From NCBI GenBank assembly GCA_030539495.1, contig JAUNRX010000020.1, forward strand, positions 1-38,447: DNA of 38,447 nucleotides. Direction: 5' to 3'. This document shows positions 1 through 8,692 of the stretch, one piece after another (positions within the stretch are counted from its first letter, which is position 1; every line of letters starts with the position of its first letter). Under the pieces are notes generated by a model. That model did not search any database, was not told where the DNA came from, and saw nothing but the letters and a program-made list of their open reading frames with translations. The stretch comes from a bacterium. Lineage in GTDB: Bacteria; Bacillota; Clostridia; Lachnospirales; Lachnospiraceae. A program made the translations under genes and the position numbers.

Positions 1-1
1 T

Positions 2-469
2 ATGAAGTCAATGCAAGGAACGCCATGGCATATCGGTTTTACAAAGACTCAAGAAGGAGATCCAAGGCGTCATAGATCAAATTGTAAATCTTATAATTTT
101 GAGAAGAAGCGATGCACCAATCGAAAGTCCTTATATTGGGACATGCATTGTGGCGGATCTGCTCATTGTGATTACTATGAGAAAGCAAATGAAGACGAGA
201 TCAATGACCGAAGACGTAGAAAGAGGCTATTGGCAGAGGAACGTCCCAAGGTCATAAAAAAGAATGTACCGGAGCATGAGCTTGTAAAAGAAAATGATAA
301 GATTGAAATTCTAAATGATCGAACAAGAGTGATTGCAAAGTATAGGGTTGCACCTACTGGACTTCACAAAAAATACCCTCCATTGGTGGAGCAGGCAATA
401 GGAAAACAGTTAGGCGAAGAGTTCAGATATCGCAATGTAAAATATAAGATTGTTTCAATTACGAGATAG
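2..469 (+). CDS. Small Cys-cluster protein with GreA/GreB-like C-terminal segment (possibly 5'-partial)
   Basis: The 155-residue reading frame begins at an ATG at base 2. No upstream sequence is available to show a ribosome site, so the true start may lie outside the window. Residues 28-60 hold four spaced cysteines (SNCKSY, KRCTN, MHCGGS, HCDYYE), which looks like a metal-binding knuckle. A charged linker follows. The last 55 residues (from NDKIEIL, through KYPPLVEQAIGKQLGEEF, to YKIVSI) resemble the C-terminal FKBP-like domain of GreA/GreB, where a glycine-rich turn and a final isoleucine-rich strand are typical. The Gre coiled-coil domain is absent, so it should not act as a transcript cleavage factor. 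The Gre resemblance is by eye only; the function is unknown. A terminator follows directly. Confidence 0.55.
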   Translation: MKSMQGTPWHIGFTKTQEGDPRRHRSNCKSYNFEKKRCTNRKSLYWDMHCGGSAHCDYYEKANEDEINDRRRRKRLLAEERPKVIKKNVPEHELVKENDKIEILNDRTRVIAKYRVAPTGLHKKYPPLVEQAIGKQLGEEFRYRNVKYKIVSITR

Positions 470-474
470 AGAGA

Positions 475-508
475 AAAGACTTAATTTTTATAAGATTAAG
501 TCTTTCTT
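475..508 (+). terminator. Intrinsic terminator after the Cys-cluster gene
   Basis: A perfect 11-bp stem, AAAGACTTAAT at 475-485 with ATTAAGTCTTT at 495-505, closes a 9-nt AT-rich loop. It ends in a T-rich tail 6 bases after the stop codon. Confidence 0.8.
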
Positions 509-592
509 CATTTATAAGAGCATTTTTTTGAGCCCTTTGCTAGGAATGAAGTAACTCTATAGAAAAATCATATTACAAAGTGAGGTACAGCA

Positions 593-1153
593 ATGTTTAG
601 AAAAATAGGATACTATTTAGTAGAAGAAGGGGGTAGCCCTAAGGAGCAGATGCCAATCATAACAGCTACAGATTGTATCTGTAATTTACATCCCAAACAG
701 GAGTTATTAGAGTGCAGCAAAGAACTTCAAGAGTTACGTTTGAAGAATAGGCTTACCACGGATCGGCGCTTTCAAACGCCTGAGGAAGCCAGAAAACTAT
801 ACAATACATATCTTAAAAACAATAAAAAGATACATTTAATTAGTATCTCCATTAAGGAAAGGTATCTTCCAATATTAAAAGAAGAGATGGAAGAGGAGTT
901 TACCTTAGTGAATGACCATGAGATAGGAAGTCTAATCGGTTATGATCTATTAGGTTGGGATATTGTAGGATTTCATAGTTATTTATGTAATGGATTGGAA
1001 GAGGCAATTAACCGAACATATCATATACAATATAACAAATCTGGGTTGATTGAAAATAAGTATGAGGAAGTTAAGGAGTTTGCCAAATTAATTCAAGGAC
1101 AGGGGGAGCCCGTAGAATGGTTTCCTTTCAAAGTAGAACAGTATCAGTTATAA
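593..1153 (+). CDS. Uncharacterised 186-residue cytoplasmic protein
   Basis: I do not recognise this family. The ATG has a good ribosome site (GAGGT, six bases upstream). The protein has no signal peptide or membrane segment. It starts MFRKIGYYLVEEGG, has a charged helical middle (QELRLKNRLTTDRRFQTPEEARKL read in parts) and an acidic stretch near residue 105 (KEEMEEEF). The C-terminal third is rich in Trp, Tyr and Phe. Both flanks are terminators, so it appears to be a single-gene unit. Its size and soluble, aromatic-rich make-up would suit an immunity-type or small regulatory protein, but nothing in the sequence demonstrates either. Confidence 0.7.
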   Translation: MFRKIGYYLVEEGGSPKEQMPIITATDCICNLHPKQELLECSKELQELRLKNRLTTDRRFQTPEEARKLYNTYLKNNKKIHLISISIKERYLPILKEEMEEEFTLVNDHEIGSLIGYDLLGWDIVGFHSYLCNGLEEAINRTYHIQYNKSGLIENKYEEVKEFAKLIQGQGEPVEWFPFKVEQYQL

Positions 1154-1160
1154 ACAAATA

Positions 1161-1199
1161 CCCTGCACCATCTAAGAAAGATGGCAGCAGGGCATTTCT
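1161..1199. terminator. Bidirectional terminator between convergent genes
   Basis: The stem is CCCTGC(A)CCATCT paired with AGATGG(CA)GCAGGG, with a short loop, at 1161-1192. T-rich DNA flanks both sides. It can end the plus-strand gene at 593-1153 and the minus-strand permease gene. Confidence 0.8.
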
Positions 1200-1215
1200 A
1201 ATTTGCTAGATTATA

Positions 1216-2592
1216 TTAACAGAAGAAGGAGATAATAAGAGCTACGATAAAGCCGGTACCACCAACTAATGTTTCCATGATCGTCCAAGTCTTAAGTGTA
1301 GTCTTTTCGTCCATTCCTACTAAGGATTTTACAAGCCAGAAGCCTGAGTCATTGAAGTGAGAGCATACAGTAGCACCACCTGCGATTGCAGCAGTCACAC
1401 ATGCAAGGTATAAAGGAGAAAGATCACCGATACCAGGCATTGCGGAGATGATACCAGCAGCCATAGTCATTGCAACGGTTGCACTACCTACAGAGATACG
1501 AACAAGTACCGCTACAAGGAAAGCAACTACAACGATTGGAAGGCTTAAGCTGGAAACAGCATTACCGATAACTTCACCGATTCCTGAGTTTTGAAGGATG
1601 TATCGTAATACACCACCACTGGCAGTTACTAAAAGAATCATACCAGTTGGCTGAAGGGAATCTGTCATAACTTTTTCAAGCTCTTTCATAGAGTATCCAT
1701 GTTTCATTCCAAGTAAGAACATAGCAACTACAGTTGAGATTGTTAATGCTACGAATGGTTCACCAAGGAAAGATAAAACTGGAAGGATACCTGCCATTGC
1801 TGGAACTACGCCTGCAACGGACTTTAGAATAATAAGTACAAGTGGAATTAAAATAATAAGTACAACGCTTGCGAATTTAGGAAGTTTTGATTCGTCTACT
1901 TCTTCCTGATTTTGAATTTGTTCCGGTACTGGAACGAAATATTTATTTCCACAATAGTTACCCCAGATTGGACCTGCTACGATCATAGATACGATACCAC
2001 AGCAAATACCAACAAGGATTACCCAGCCAAGATCAACGCCAAGCATGTTTGCTACAAGGATTGGACCTGGTGTAGGTGGGATAAATGCATGTCCTACTGC
2101 AAGACCTGCTAATAAAGGAATTACATATGCTAAGGAAGATTTCTTTGTCTTTTTAGCAAGGGAGAATGCAAGTGGGATGAGGATGATAAGTCCTGCATCA
2201 AAGAATACTGGCATAGCGATTACTAAGCCTGTGATGGAAAGTGCCCAAGCAGCTTTCTTATCACCAAATTTGTTTACCATGGTTACTGCTAATGTTTGTG
2301 CACCACCTGAGATTTCAAGGATTGCACCAAACATGGAACCAAGGCCGACTAATAAAGCGATTCCTTTTAACGTATTGCCGATACCGGTATTTACGGATTC
2401 AACGATTTCTGTAAGTGGCATTCCTGCGATAACACCGATTGCAACGGCACCAACGAGGATGGAAATGATTGCGTGTAAGTTAAATTTGATAATTAATACA
2501 AGAAGCAGTGCAAGGCCGATCAGAGCAGCAATCACAAGTCTTGTTGGATTAATGTCTGTAGCAGCCGTAGCTGTAAGTGGCATTAAATTCAT
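1216..2592 (-). CDS. GntP-family gluconate/sugar-acid permease
   Basis: A 458-residue polytopic membrane protein with about 12 hydrophobic segments, the usual length for the GntP (gluconate:H+ symporter) family. Family features visible are IAALIGLALLLVLI at the N-terminus, PVFFDAGLIILIPLAFSLAK near residue 130, the FIPPTPGPILVANMLG loop, and the HFNDSGFWLVKSL motif near residue 415. The start ATG has AGGAG nine bases upstream. The preceding dehydratase gene ends 33 bases away on the same strand, so the two are almost certainly co-transcribed. The pairing implies uptake of an aldonic acid (gluconate, xylonate or similar) for dehydration. The exact substrate cannot be read from sequence. Confidence 0.93.
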   Translation of the reverse strand: MNLMPLTATAATDINPTRLVIAALIGLALLLVLIIKFNLHAIISILVGAVAIGVIAGMPLTEIVESVNTGIGNTLKGIALLVGLGSMFGAILEISGGAQTLAVTMVNKFGDKKAAWALSITGLVIAMPVFFDAGLIILIPLAFSLAKKTKKSSLAYVIPLLAGLAVGHAFIPPTPGPILVANMLGVDLGWVILVGICCGIVSMIVAGPIWGNYCGNKYFVPVPEQIQNQEEVDESKLPKFASVVLIILIPLVLIILKSVAGVVPAMAGILPVLSFLGEPFVALTISTVVAMFLLGMKHGYSMKELEKVMTDSLQPTGMILLVTASGGVLRYILQNSGIGEVIGNAVSSLSLPIVVVAFLVAVLVRISVGSATVAMTMAAGIISAMPGIGDLSPLYLACVTAAIAGGATVCSHFNDSGFWLVKSLVGMDEKTTLKTWTIMETLVGGTGFIVALIISFFC

Positions 2593-2625
2593 AGTATGAT
2601 CTCCTATTTTTCATTAGTATTAAAT

Positions 2626-4347
2626 TTATTTCATGTATCCGCCCTTCATAGGGGAAACAGCATGTTTGGAGTAGATGTTAAGGCATCCGGATTTGTATTT
2701 TTCTTCTTTTGGTTTCCATTGCTCTTTACGTTCCGCTAGGATACGGTCAATTTCTTCTTTTGGAAGTTCTTCGCCATGGATTCCTACGATTTCAAGAATA
2801 CGTTCAGGAATATCAATACGGATTAAATCGCCGTCTTCTAATAAGGCAATTGGACCGCCGCTTGCTGCTTCCGGAGAAATATGTCCGATCGCAGGGCCTT
2901 TGGATGCTCCGGAGAAACGTCCGTCAGTAAGTAAGGCGATGCTTTTTCCTAATCGTTCATCAGAGGCAATAGCTTCTGTCGTATAGAACATTTCAGGCAT
3001 ACCAGAACCTACTGGTCCTTCATAACGGATGATTACGGCATCTCCAGGATTAATCTTATGAGTAAGGACTGCTTCAATCGCATCTTCTTCACAATCGAAT
3101 GGTCTAGCCTTTAATACGGCTTTGAACATTTCTTTTGGAACTGCAGAATGCTTTACAACAGAACCTTCTGGCGCTAAGTTTCCTCGTAAGATGGCAACTG
3201 TTCCATCAGTACCGATTGGTTCTTCAAAAGTACGGATTACGTCAGTACGTTTGATATTCCAAGGCTTTAAGTACGCTTCACATTTTTCATAGAAGCCATT
3301 GTTTTTTAGGTCCTCTAAGTTTTCACCAAGAGTCTTTCCTGTTACTGTCATAACATCAAGGTGAAGCATGGATTTGATCTCTTCCATAATTCTAGGAACG
3401 CCTCCAGCATAATAGAAGAACTGTGCTGGCCATTTTCCAGCTGGACGGATATCTAATAAGTAATGCGCACCACGGTGCATACGGTCAAAGGTATCTGCAT
3501 CAATCTCGATACCAAATTCTCTTGCGATTGCAGGAATATGAAGTAAAGAGTTAGTAGATCCGGAAATTGCTGCATGTACCATAATTGCATTTTCAAAGGA
3601 TTTCTTTGTTACGATATCACTGGCTTTTAAGCCCATTCTTGCAAGCTTTACGGATTGAACGCCTGCTTCATAAGCAACTTCTTTTAAGTCGTCACAAGTT
3701 GCCGGCATTAATGCGGAACCAGGAAGCATAAGACCTAAGGCTTCTGCCATGATCTGCATTGTGGAAGCAGTACCCATAAAGGAGCAAGCGCCACAAGAAG
3801 GACAGGCATTATGTTTATAGTAATTTAATTTCTCTTCTGTAATCTCGCCACGTTTCTCCATTGCAGAGTACATACCGATTTGTTCTAGTGTAAGAAGATC
3901 TGGACCGGCATCCATAACCCCTCCGGTTACTACGATGGAAGGAAGGTTAAGTCGGCCAATTCCCATAAGGATTGCAGGTACTGATTTATCACAGCTTGCA
4001 ATAAATACACCGCCGTCAAATCCAATGGAGTTTCCGTGGATTTCAATCATATTGGCAATCATGTCTCTGGAAACCAAGGAATAGTTAATTCCGTCATGTC
4101 CTTGAGAAATACCGTCGCAGATGTCAGTTGCGTAATATCTGGCACCTTTTCCGCCTTCTTCATAAATACCTTTTACGGCTTCTTCTACAAATACATTTAA
4201 ATGTGCACTTCCTGGATGGCTGTCTCCATATGTACTTTCCACAATAATCTGTGGTTTAGAGAGATCCTCTAATGTCCAGCCCATACCCATTTTTAATGGA
4301 TCATTTTCAGGTGCAAGTTTTCGAATTTCTTGACTGTGTAGTGTCAT
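2626..4347 (-). CDS. IlvD/Edd-family sugar-acid dehydratase
   Basis: A 573-residue member of the dihydroxyacid/6-phosphogluconate dehydratase family, which removes water from a sugar acid or dihydroxy acid using an Fe-S cluster. The motifs SCDKSVPAILMG, NACPSCGACSFMGTAS, GPVGSGMPEMFYTTEA, LTDGRFSGASKG and GHISPEAASGGPIALLEDGD are all present. The PCN cysteine site usual in IlvD is replaced by SHPGSAHL, which suggests a sugar-acid branch (YjhG/YagF-like) rather than branched-chain amino acid synthesis. The start at 4347 is chosen over a longer frame opening at 4464 because an AAAGGAG site sits eight bases upstream and the family N-terminus begins here. The GntP permease next door and the FadR-type regulator support sugar-acid catabolism. 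No aldolase or kinase gene is nearby. Confidence 0.9.
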   Translation of the reverse strand: MTLHSQEIRKLAPENDPLKMGMGWTLEDLSKPQIIVESTYGDSHPGSAHLNVFVEEAVKGIYEEGGKGARYYATDICDGISQGHDGINYSLVSRDMIANMIEIHGNSIGFDGGVFIASCDKSVPAILMGIGRLNLPSIVVTGGVMDAGPDLLTLEQIGMYSAMEKRGEITEEKLNYYKHNACPSCGACSFMGTASTMQIMAEALGLMLPGSALMPATCDDLKEVAYEAGVQSVKLARMGLKASDIVTKKSFENAIMVHAAISGSTNSLLHIPAIAREFGIEIDADTFDRMHRGAHYLLDIRPAGKWPAQFFYYAGGVPRIMEEIKSMLHLDVMTVTGKTLGENLEDLKNNGFYEKCEAYLKPWNIKRTDVIRTFEEPIGTDGTVAILRGNLAPEGSVVKHSAVPKEMFKAVLKARPFDCEEDAIEAVLTHKINPGDAVIIRYEGPVGSGMPEMFYTTEAIASDERLGKSIALLTDGRFSGASKGPAIGHISPEAASGGPIALLEDGDLIRIDIPERILEIVGIHGEELPKEEIDRILAERKEQWKPKEEKYKSGCLNIYSKHAVSPMKGGYMK

Positions 4348-4476
4348 ATATAAAACTCCTTTCCGAATGAAAAAGTTGTAATATCTTTTCTGTGAAAATA
4401 GAATAACATCTGAAAAGACATCTAACAAGACGGATGGACAGTTTTCTACTTTATAGCAATACAAACGAGGGAAAAG

Positions 4477-4491
4477 TGTACAAATTGTACA
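4477..4491. promoter_or_regulatory. Candidate operator for the FadR-type regulator
   Basis: TGTACA-AAT-TGTACA is a 15-bp palindrome 130 bases upstream of the dehydratase start. FadR-subfamily operators commonly have GT...AC symmetry, which fits. No matching core promoter is convincing nearby, so this is a suggestion only. Confidence 0.35.
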
Positions 4492-4550
4492 AAAAGGAAT
4501 ACAAAGATATGAAAAAAGAGAAGAATTGAGTCTATATTTTGAAACTTACA

Positions 4551-4585
4551 AAAATAGTTGTCGGACAACTTCTGTCCAACAACTT
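4551..4585 (-). terminator. Intrinsic terminator of the FadR-type regulator gene
   Basis: On the minus strand, AGTTGTTGGACA pairs with TGTCCGACAACT (one wobble) around a GAAGT loop, followed by ATTTTTG. It lies just after the regulator stop codon and separates it from the dehydratase unit. Confidence 0.75.
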
Positions 4586-4602
4586 TGGATAAAAAGGAAG
4601 AG

Positions 4603-5304
4603 TTATGAGCGTTCCTTCATAATCTTTTGGATCATGCTTCGATTAAATGTCATATGCATGATCATGGCATTTCTTGCACCGACTGGATCTCTTGCGGCAA
4701 TTGCATCCACTACGGCTCTGTGAGTAAGCAGGGTTTCGTGTAAAACCTTCTTATGCGTTATGTTTACAAACATCATGACAGCAGTGTCAATAATGGGAAC
4801 AAGCTGTTCCACAACTTTATTTTTAGAACATTCAGCAACATAGCAATGGAATGCGATATCTTCTTTAATATAACTTTCTCCATTTCGTGCTTTCTCTTCC
4901 ACAAGATCGCAGAGTTCTTCTAAATGTGCGATTTCTTCATCCGTTGCATTGCGACAAGCAGCTTCTGCCATAGCAGGCTCGATCATAAGACGTACGTCAA
5001 CCAGGTCAAGGGCAATGGCTTCTTTATCTTCAAAGTCTTTAATTCCTAGCGGATCATCTTCAGGAAGCATGGTGCCCACTACATAGGTCCCAGATCCACG
5101 TCTTACTTCTAGAATTCCTTTCGATGTAAGGCTGCGAATGGCTTCGCGCATGGTACTGCGGCTGACAGAGAAGGTTTCTGCCAGTTTAAACTCATTTGGA
5201 AGCTTTTCGCCGACACCGTAGGCTTCAGATTTAATCATTTGAAATAATTCATCTTCCACTTGCTCAACCAAAAGCTTCCCTTTCAGATTTGATAAGTGAT
5301 TCAT
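4603..5304 (-). CDS. GntR-superfamily (FadR subfamily) transcriptional regulator
   Basis: The 233-residue protein has an N-terminal winged helix-turn-helix (about residues 10-76, with KLPNEFKLAETFSVSRSTMR and the wing VRRGSGTYV). A C-terminal all-helical FCD domain follows. FCD metal-site residues are visible as Asp149, His153 (EDIAFH), His195 (THRAVVDA) and His217 (MIMHM), so the effector pocket probably holds a metal ion that binds a carboxylate. This suits sensing of a sugar acid. An AGGAGGT ribosome site precedes the ATG. It is upstream of the dehydratase-permease pair in the same orientation and is its likely repressor (inference). Confidence 0.9.
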   Translation of the reverse strand: MNHLSNLKGKLLVEQVEDELFQMIKSEAYGVGEKLPNEFKLAETFSVSRSTMREAIRSLTSKGILEVRRGSGTYVVGTMLPEDDPLGIKDFEDKEAIALDLVDVRLMIEPAMAEAACRNATDEEIAHLEELCDLVEEKARNGESYIKEDIAFHCYVAECSKNKVVEQLVPIIDTAVMMFVNITHKKVLHETLLTHRAVVDAIAARDPVGARNAMIMHMTFNRSMIQKIMKERS

Positions 5305-5477
5305 ATGTAACCTCCTATATTATAGATATAGACTTCAATATTATAACAAGGGAATAGGGGAATCACAATGAAAAACACAGATTGAATGTAGTGTTATATA
5401 TTGGTAACAATTCAATAGACATTCGACAATATGTAACTAACTGTGCAAAAATATGATTAATTATAATGTAGTATCAT

Positions 5478-5737
5478 ATGGATAAAACACAAAAGGGAGA
5501 ACTGCAGGGGGAGGACTAGCACTAATCTTCTTACTGTTGCTTGATGTTATATCAGAAGCGAATCGTCGACCTAAAGCTGCTTTAGGATTTCTTGTTTCAG
5601 AGAAAGAGGGAGAGCGATCAAGACTGTCAGATGGCACAGCAAAGCGATTTCGAAACTTTCGTAAAACCATACAAAAGCAAAATCAAACGGAGTCAAATAA
5701 TTATAAACATTATCGTCAATGGAGTAGTTTGATATAA
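5478..5737 (+). pseudogene. Small membrane-protein ORF, apparently frameshifted at a G5 run
   Basis: An ATG at 5478 opens MDKTQKGELQGED and stops at 5517. One frame over, reading from the GGGGG run (5507-5511), the DNA encodes GGLALIFLLLLDVISEAN and continues to a stop at 5735. The second frame alone has only a TTG at 5537 and no well-placed ribosome site. Joined by a -1 slip, or by one missing base, the two give a plausible protein of about 85 residues. It would have a short charged N-terminus, one hydrophobic segment and a basic tail (RRPKAALG, KRFRNFRKTIQ). It may be a decayed gene, a sequence error or a slippage site. Otherwise, 5305-5477 holds only the regulator's leader, with TATAAT at 5462. 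Confidence 0.35.
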
Positions 5738-5786
5738 GCATTTTCTATAAAATATAACAATTATAGGACTCAAGAATGTAAAAATA

Positions 5787-5795
5787 TGGTATAAT
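5787..5795 (+). promoter_or_regulatory. Extended -10 promoter for the ABC exporter operon
   Basis: TGGTATAAT matches an extended -10 element. It lies 60 bases before the first permease gene. No strong -35 hexamer is visible, as is usual for extended -10 promoters. Confidence 0.55.
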
Positions 5796-5855
5796 TATTG
5801 TATCAGGTTTCGAAAGTAATGGCAGAACAAAGGGAAGTACTAAAGGGGGAGGAAA

Positions 5856-7397
5856 ATGAGAATTTTTAAAAGAGCATGGGCAAATTTAGTACATAAGAAA
5901 ATTCAGACAATTGGCAGTATTCTAATCTTTACAGCTCTATTTGGGGTAAGCCTGGTCTGCCTGATGATTTACGATGCAACGGACTCATCCATTGCGATTT
6001 CGGAAAAAGCAATCGCCAATGCAATTACGGTTCAGCCACCAGTAGTGGTAGGGGCCGGTGGCATGGTGGAGACAGCAACGATTAATGAGACCGATGTACC
6101 AAAGATTATTAATTCGGAGTATGTAGAGGAGTATAACAGCATTACTCAATATATGTACTTCTTCCGCCTAAAAGACGGTACAGAGGAAAAAGATGACTTA
6201 CATGTGACAGCAATTCAGAATTCAGAGTATTATGAGCCATTTTCCAGTGGAAGCTTTTACTTGAAAGAGGGAAAGCATTTTGCAACAAAGGACGGAGGAA
6301 AGAAGGAAATCTTAGTTTCCAGCACCTTTGCAGATAAGAAAGGATTAAAGGTAGGAGATACGATTACCGTTCATGAGAGCCAGATATCGACAGAAGTATA
6401 TTTGGAACGTTCTAAGGATCAATTTTGGGACATGAAGATTGCCGGGATATTTACGTCGGATGATGAGAATGCATTAAAGGCTGCGCAGAACTGGATCTAT
6501 ATACCATATGAAACATTCTTGGATTACTGGCAGGGCGTTTATGAGGAGGGTTCTAGATTAACGGTTCATGAAATCAAACAGGTCGTTGTCTATTTAAAAG
6601 ACTCTTCCGATATTCAGCCTTATTTAGACTATTTAAATAAGAATATCAATGTGGAGGAAATTGCAAATATAACGGAAGGAATTAATTATCATAATGTAAA
6701 GGAGGTCTCCGCAGGAACTTATAATACTACTGATCCAAAAGAGTTAAGCAAGTTGTATGCAGATACGATTTTGGGAGAATTTATGTATAAGCAATGGTAT
6801 TATGTCCTAATCGATAGCGACTGGTATCAGATGGTTGCAGCTCCTCTGGAAGGAATTCGAGACATTATGAAGTATACAGGAATCATTATGGGAATCTCGA
6901 CCTTCTTTATTATGGTATTGGTTTGCTCCTTTATGCTTCGAAAGAGGAATCGCGAGTTTGGTGTGCTCCTTAGTATTGGAGAGTCAAAAACGAAGATCGC
7001 AATGCAGGTATTAGTAGAAATTGTTGTACTGGTAATCTTGGCAGCAGGAATTGCAACGGCAGCAGCACCAGGGATTACAAAGAAATATGGTAATCAGATG
7101 CTTTCTTCTATGGCAGAGCAGGCAGAGCTTAAGAATAAATCAATGAAGGATGATTACGAGATTAAGATGTATGGTCAGCCACTTCGCTATACAGAGACGT
7201 ATCAGCTGGATTCGACAGAGGAAACCATTCATAACAATACAGCCAACGTTACAACCAAAAGCTATTTGGATTTTCAGTTGAATACAAGGGTCGTATCCAT
7301 TTTCTTTTGCGTGCTCTTTGCACTGGTTGTTATTACGATGCTGCTACAGTTAGTGTATATCCTAAGATTGTCACCAGGAAATCTAATAAGAAGGTAG
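5856..7397 (+). CDS. FtsX/MacB-type ABC transporter permease (first subunit)
   Basis: A 513-residue membrane protein with the FtsX layout. It has one N-terminal transmembrane segment (ILIFTALFGVSLVCLMIY), a large extracellular domain of about 300 residues, and three C-terminal segments (GIIMGISTFFIMVLVCSFML, VLVEIVVLVILAAGIATAA, FFCVLFALVVITMLLQLVYI). Between the first two of these is RKRNREFGVLLSIGESKTKI, the cytoplasmic coupling loop typical of these permeases. GGGGAGG precedes the ATG. The next two genes (second permease and ATPase) follow within 13 bases each, forming one operon. This architecture exports peptides, lipids or antibiotics, or works mechanically. The substrate is unknown and no adaptor protein is encoded alongside. 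Confidence 0.9.
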   Translation: MRIFKRAWANLVHKKIQTIGSILIFTALFGVSLVCLMIYDATDSSIAISEKAIANAITVQPPVVVGAGGMVETATINETDVPKIINSEYVEEYNSITQYMYFFRLKDGTEEKDDLHVTAIQNSEYYEPFSSGSFYLKEGKHFATKDGGKKEILVSSTFADKKGLKVGDTITVHESQISTEVYLERSKDQFWDMKIAGIFTSDDENALKAAQNWIYIPYETFLDYWQGVYEEGSRLTVHEIKQVVVYLKDSSDIQPYLDYLNKNINVEEIANITEGINYHNVKEVSAGTYNTTDPKELSKLYADTILGEFMYKQWYYVLIDSDWYQMVAAPLEGIRDIMKYTGIIMGISTFFIMVLVCSFMLRKRNREFGVLLSIGESKTKIAMQVLVEIVVLVILAAGIATAAAPGITKKYGNQMLSSMAEQAELKNKSMKDDYEIKMYGQPLRYTETYQLDSTEETIHNNTANVTTKSYLDFQLNTRVVSIFFCVLFALVVITMLLQLVYILRLSPGNLIRR

Positions 7398-7405
7398 GTG
7401 GGGAA

Positions 7406-8680
7406 ATGAATTATTTAAGTCGAATGATTAGCAGTGTAACTTCAAATAAGCGAAACACCGTAGTAATGTTGCTGGTTGCAAGTGTATTATCGGTTGTCCT
7501 TTTAATAGCCATTGCCATCCGCAGTACCTCTATAAAGTCTGTGGAGAAAATCCGTTCTTCCATGGATACCTCGGTTATGGTTCGTACTTCTGCAAGCTAT
7601 TCCACTGATTATCTCTCTTCCTGTCAGATTCCAATGGAGGAAGTAAGGAAGATTGAGAAACTGTCCAATGTAAAGAATGCAAGCTACTATGTTCGTACCC
7701 TTGCCTATGCTTCTAATTTTAAAGCACAGGTGTTAGAGGCACAGACAGAAAATGAAATGAAGAAGAAGAAAAAGGCAGACTATGTTCCTTCTTATGATAT
7801 TTACATACAGGGAAACTCCAATAGCAAAGACAATGATGACTTTTCTAATATGGCCTCAACCTTATTAATCGGCAAGCTGATTAGTAAGGAGGATGACCAT
7901 GTCTGCATTATAAATTATGCACTGGCAAAGGATAATAATTTGGCACTAGAGGATAAGATTACAGTAAAAAATGCAAAAGGCGATCAGGTAAGTCTTACAA
8001 TTATTGGATTGTATTATAGCAGCTGGATTCCGGACGAGGAGGAAATGGGCAAATTTGATCCTTATGCAAATCAGCAAAATACGGTGTATACGGATGTTAC
8101 CTCGGCCATTGAAATCAGTGGGAAAGATGCAATTACCCTGGCACAGTTTGGCATGAAAGATCCGGAAAAGAACAAGGAGTTTGCAAAAGAAGTGGTGGAG
8201 CAGAGCAACTTTGCAAAGGAGAACTATTTATTTGAAAATCAAGATATCTCTTATCGACGCCTCGCTAATTCTTTAAAGACCATAATCAGCATAACCAACA
8301 TTATATTAGCTGCCATTATGAGCCTTGGAGCCATCATCATTACATTGCTGGTCATTATGGCAATGCGTGACCGAGATTACGAAATCGGTATCTTACTGTC
8401 GATGGGGGAGAAAAAATATAAGATCGTGTTACAGCTGATTGGAGAGCAGCTAATTCCTATTTTGATTGGAGGGTTCATTGGGATTTTTGTAGATCTGGCA
8501 TTAAAGGGTGTAATCAATGGATGTTTATCCAGTGTGATAGATATGCGGATTGGATTTTCCGTAGGCTCAATCTTTGCCATGTTTGGGGCAGCAATCGGGC
8601 TTAATGTGATCGGAGCACTGATTACGCTTTATAAGGTAATCTGGTATCAGCCAAGAAAAGCTTTAATGCATGTTGAATAA
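7406..8680 (+). CDS. FtsX/MacB-type ABC transporter permease (second subunit)
   Basis: A 424-residue paralogue of the preceding permease with the same plan. It has one N-terminal membrane segment (NTVVMLLVASVLSVVLLIAIAI), an extracellular domain, and three C-terminal segments separated by MRDRDYEIGILLSMGEKKYKI. The frame can be read from 7307, but the start at 7406 is chosen because GGTGGGG sits four to nine bases upstream and the N-terminal membrane segment begins here. It starts 8 bases after the first permease stops and ends 12 bases before the ATPase. The two permeases probably form a heterodimer. Confidence 0.9.
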   Translation: MNYLSRMISSVTSNKRNTVVMLLVASVLSVVLLIAIAIRSTSIKSVEKIRSSMDTSVMVRTSASYSTDYLSSCQIPMEEVRKIEKLSNVKNASYYVRTLAYASNFKAQVLEAQTENEMKKKKKADYVPSYDIYIQGNSNSKDNDDFSNMASTLLIGKLISKEDDHVCIINYALAKDNNLALEDKITVKNAKGDQVSLTIIGLYYSSWIPDEEEMGKFDPYANQQNTVYTDVTSAIEISGKDAITLAQFGMKDPEKNKEFAKEVVEQSNFAKENYLFENQDISYRRLANSLKTIISITNIILAAIMSLGAIIITLLVIMAMRDRDYEIGILLSMGEKKYKIVLQLIGEQLIPILIGGFIGIFVDLALKGVINGCLSSVIDMRIGFSVGSIFAMFGAAIGLNVIGALITLYKVIWYQPRKALMHVE

Positions 8681-8692
8681 GGGGGAAGAAAA

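Noticed and set aside
2045-2599. A 184-codon plus-strand frame opposite the GntP permease gene
   Set aside because: Long antisense shadow of a clear membrane protein gene, with no ribosome site.
5461-5670. A 69-codon minus-strand frame
   Set aside because: No ribosome site; it is the antisense of the frameshifted membrane ORF and has unlikely composition.
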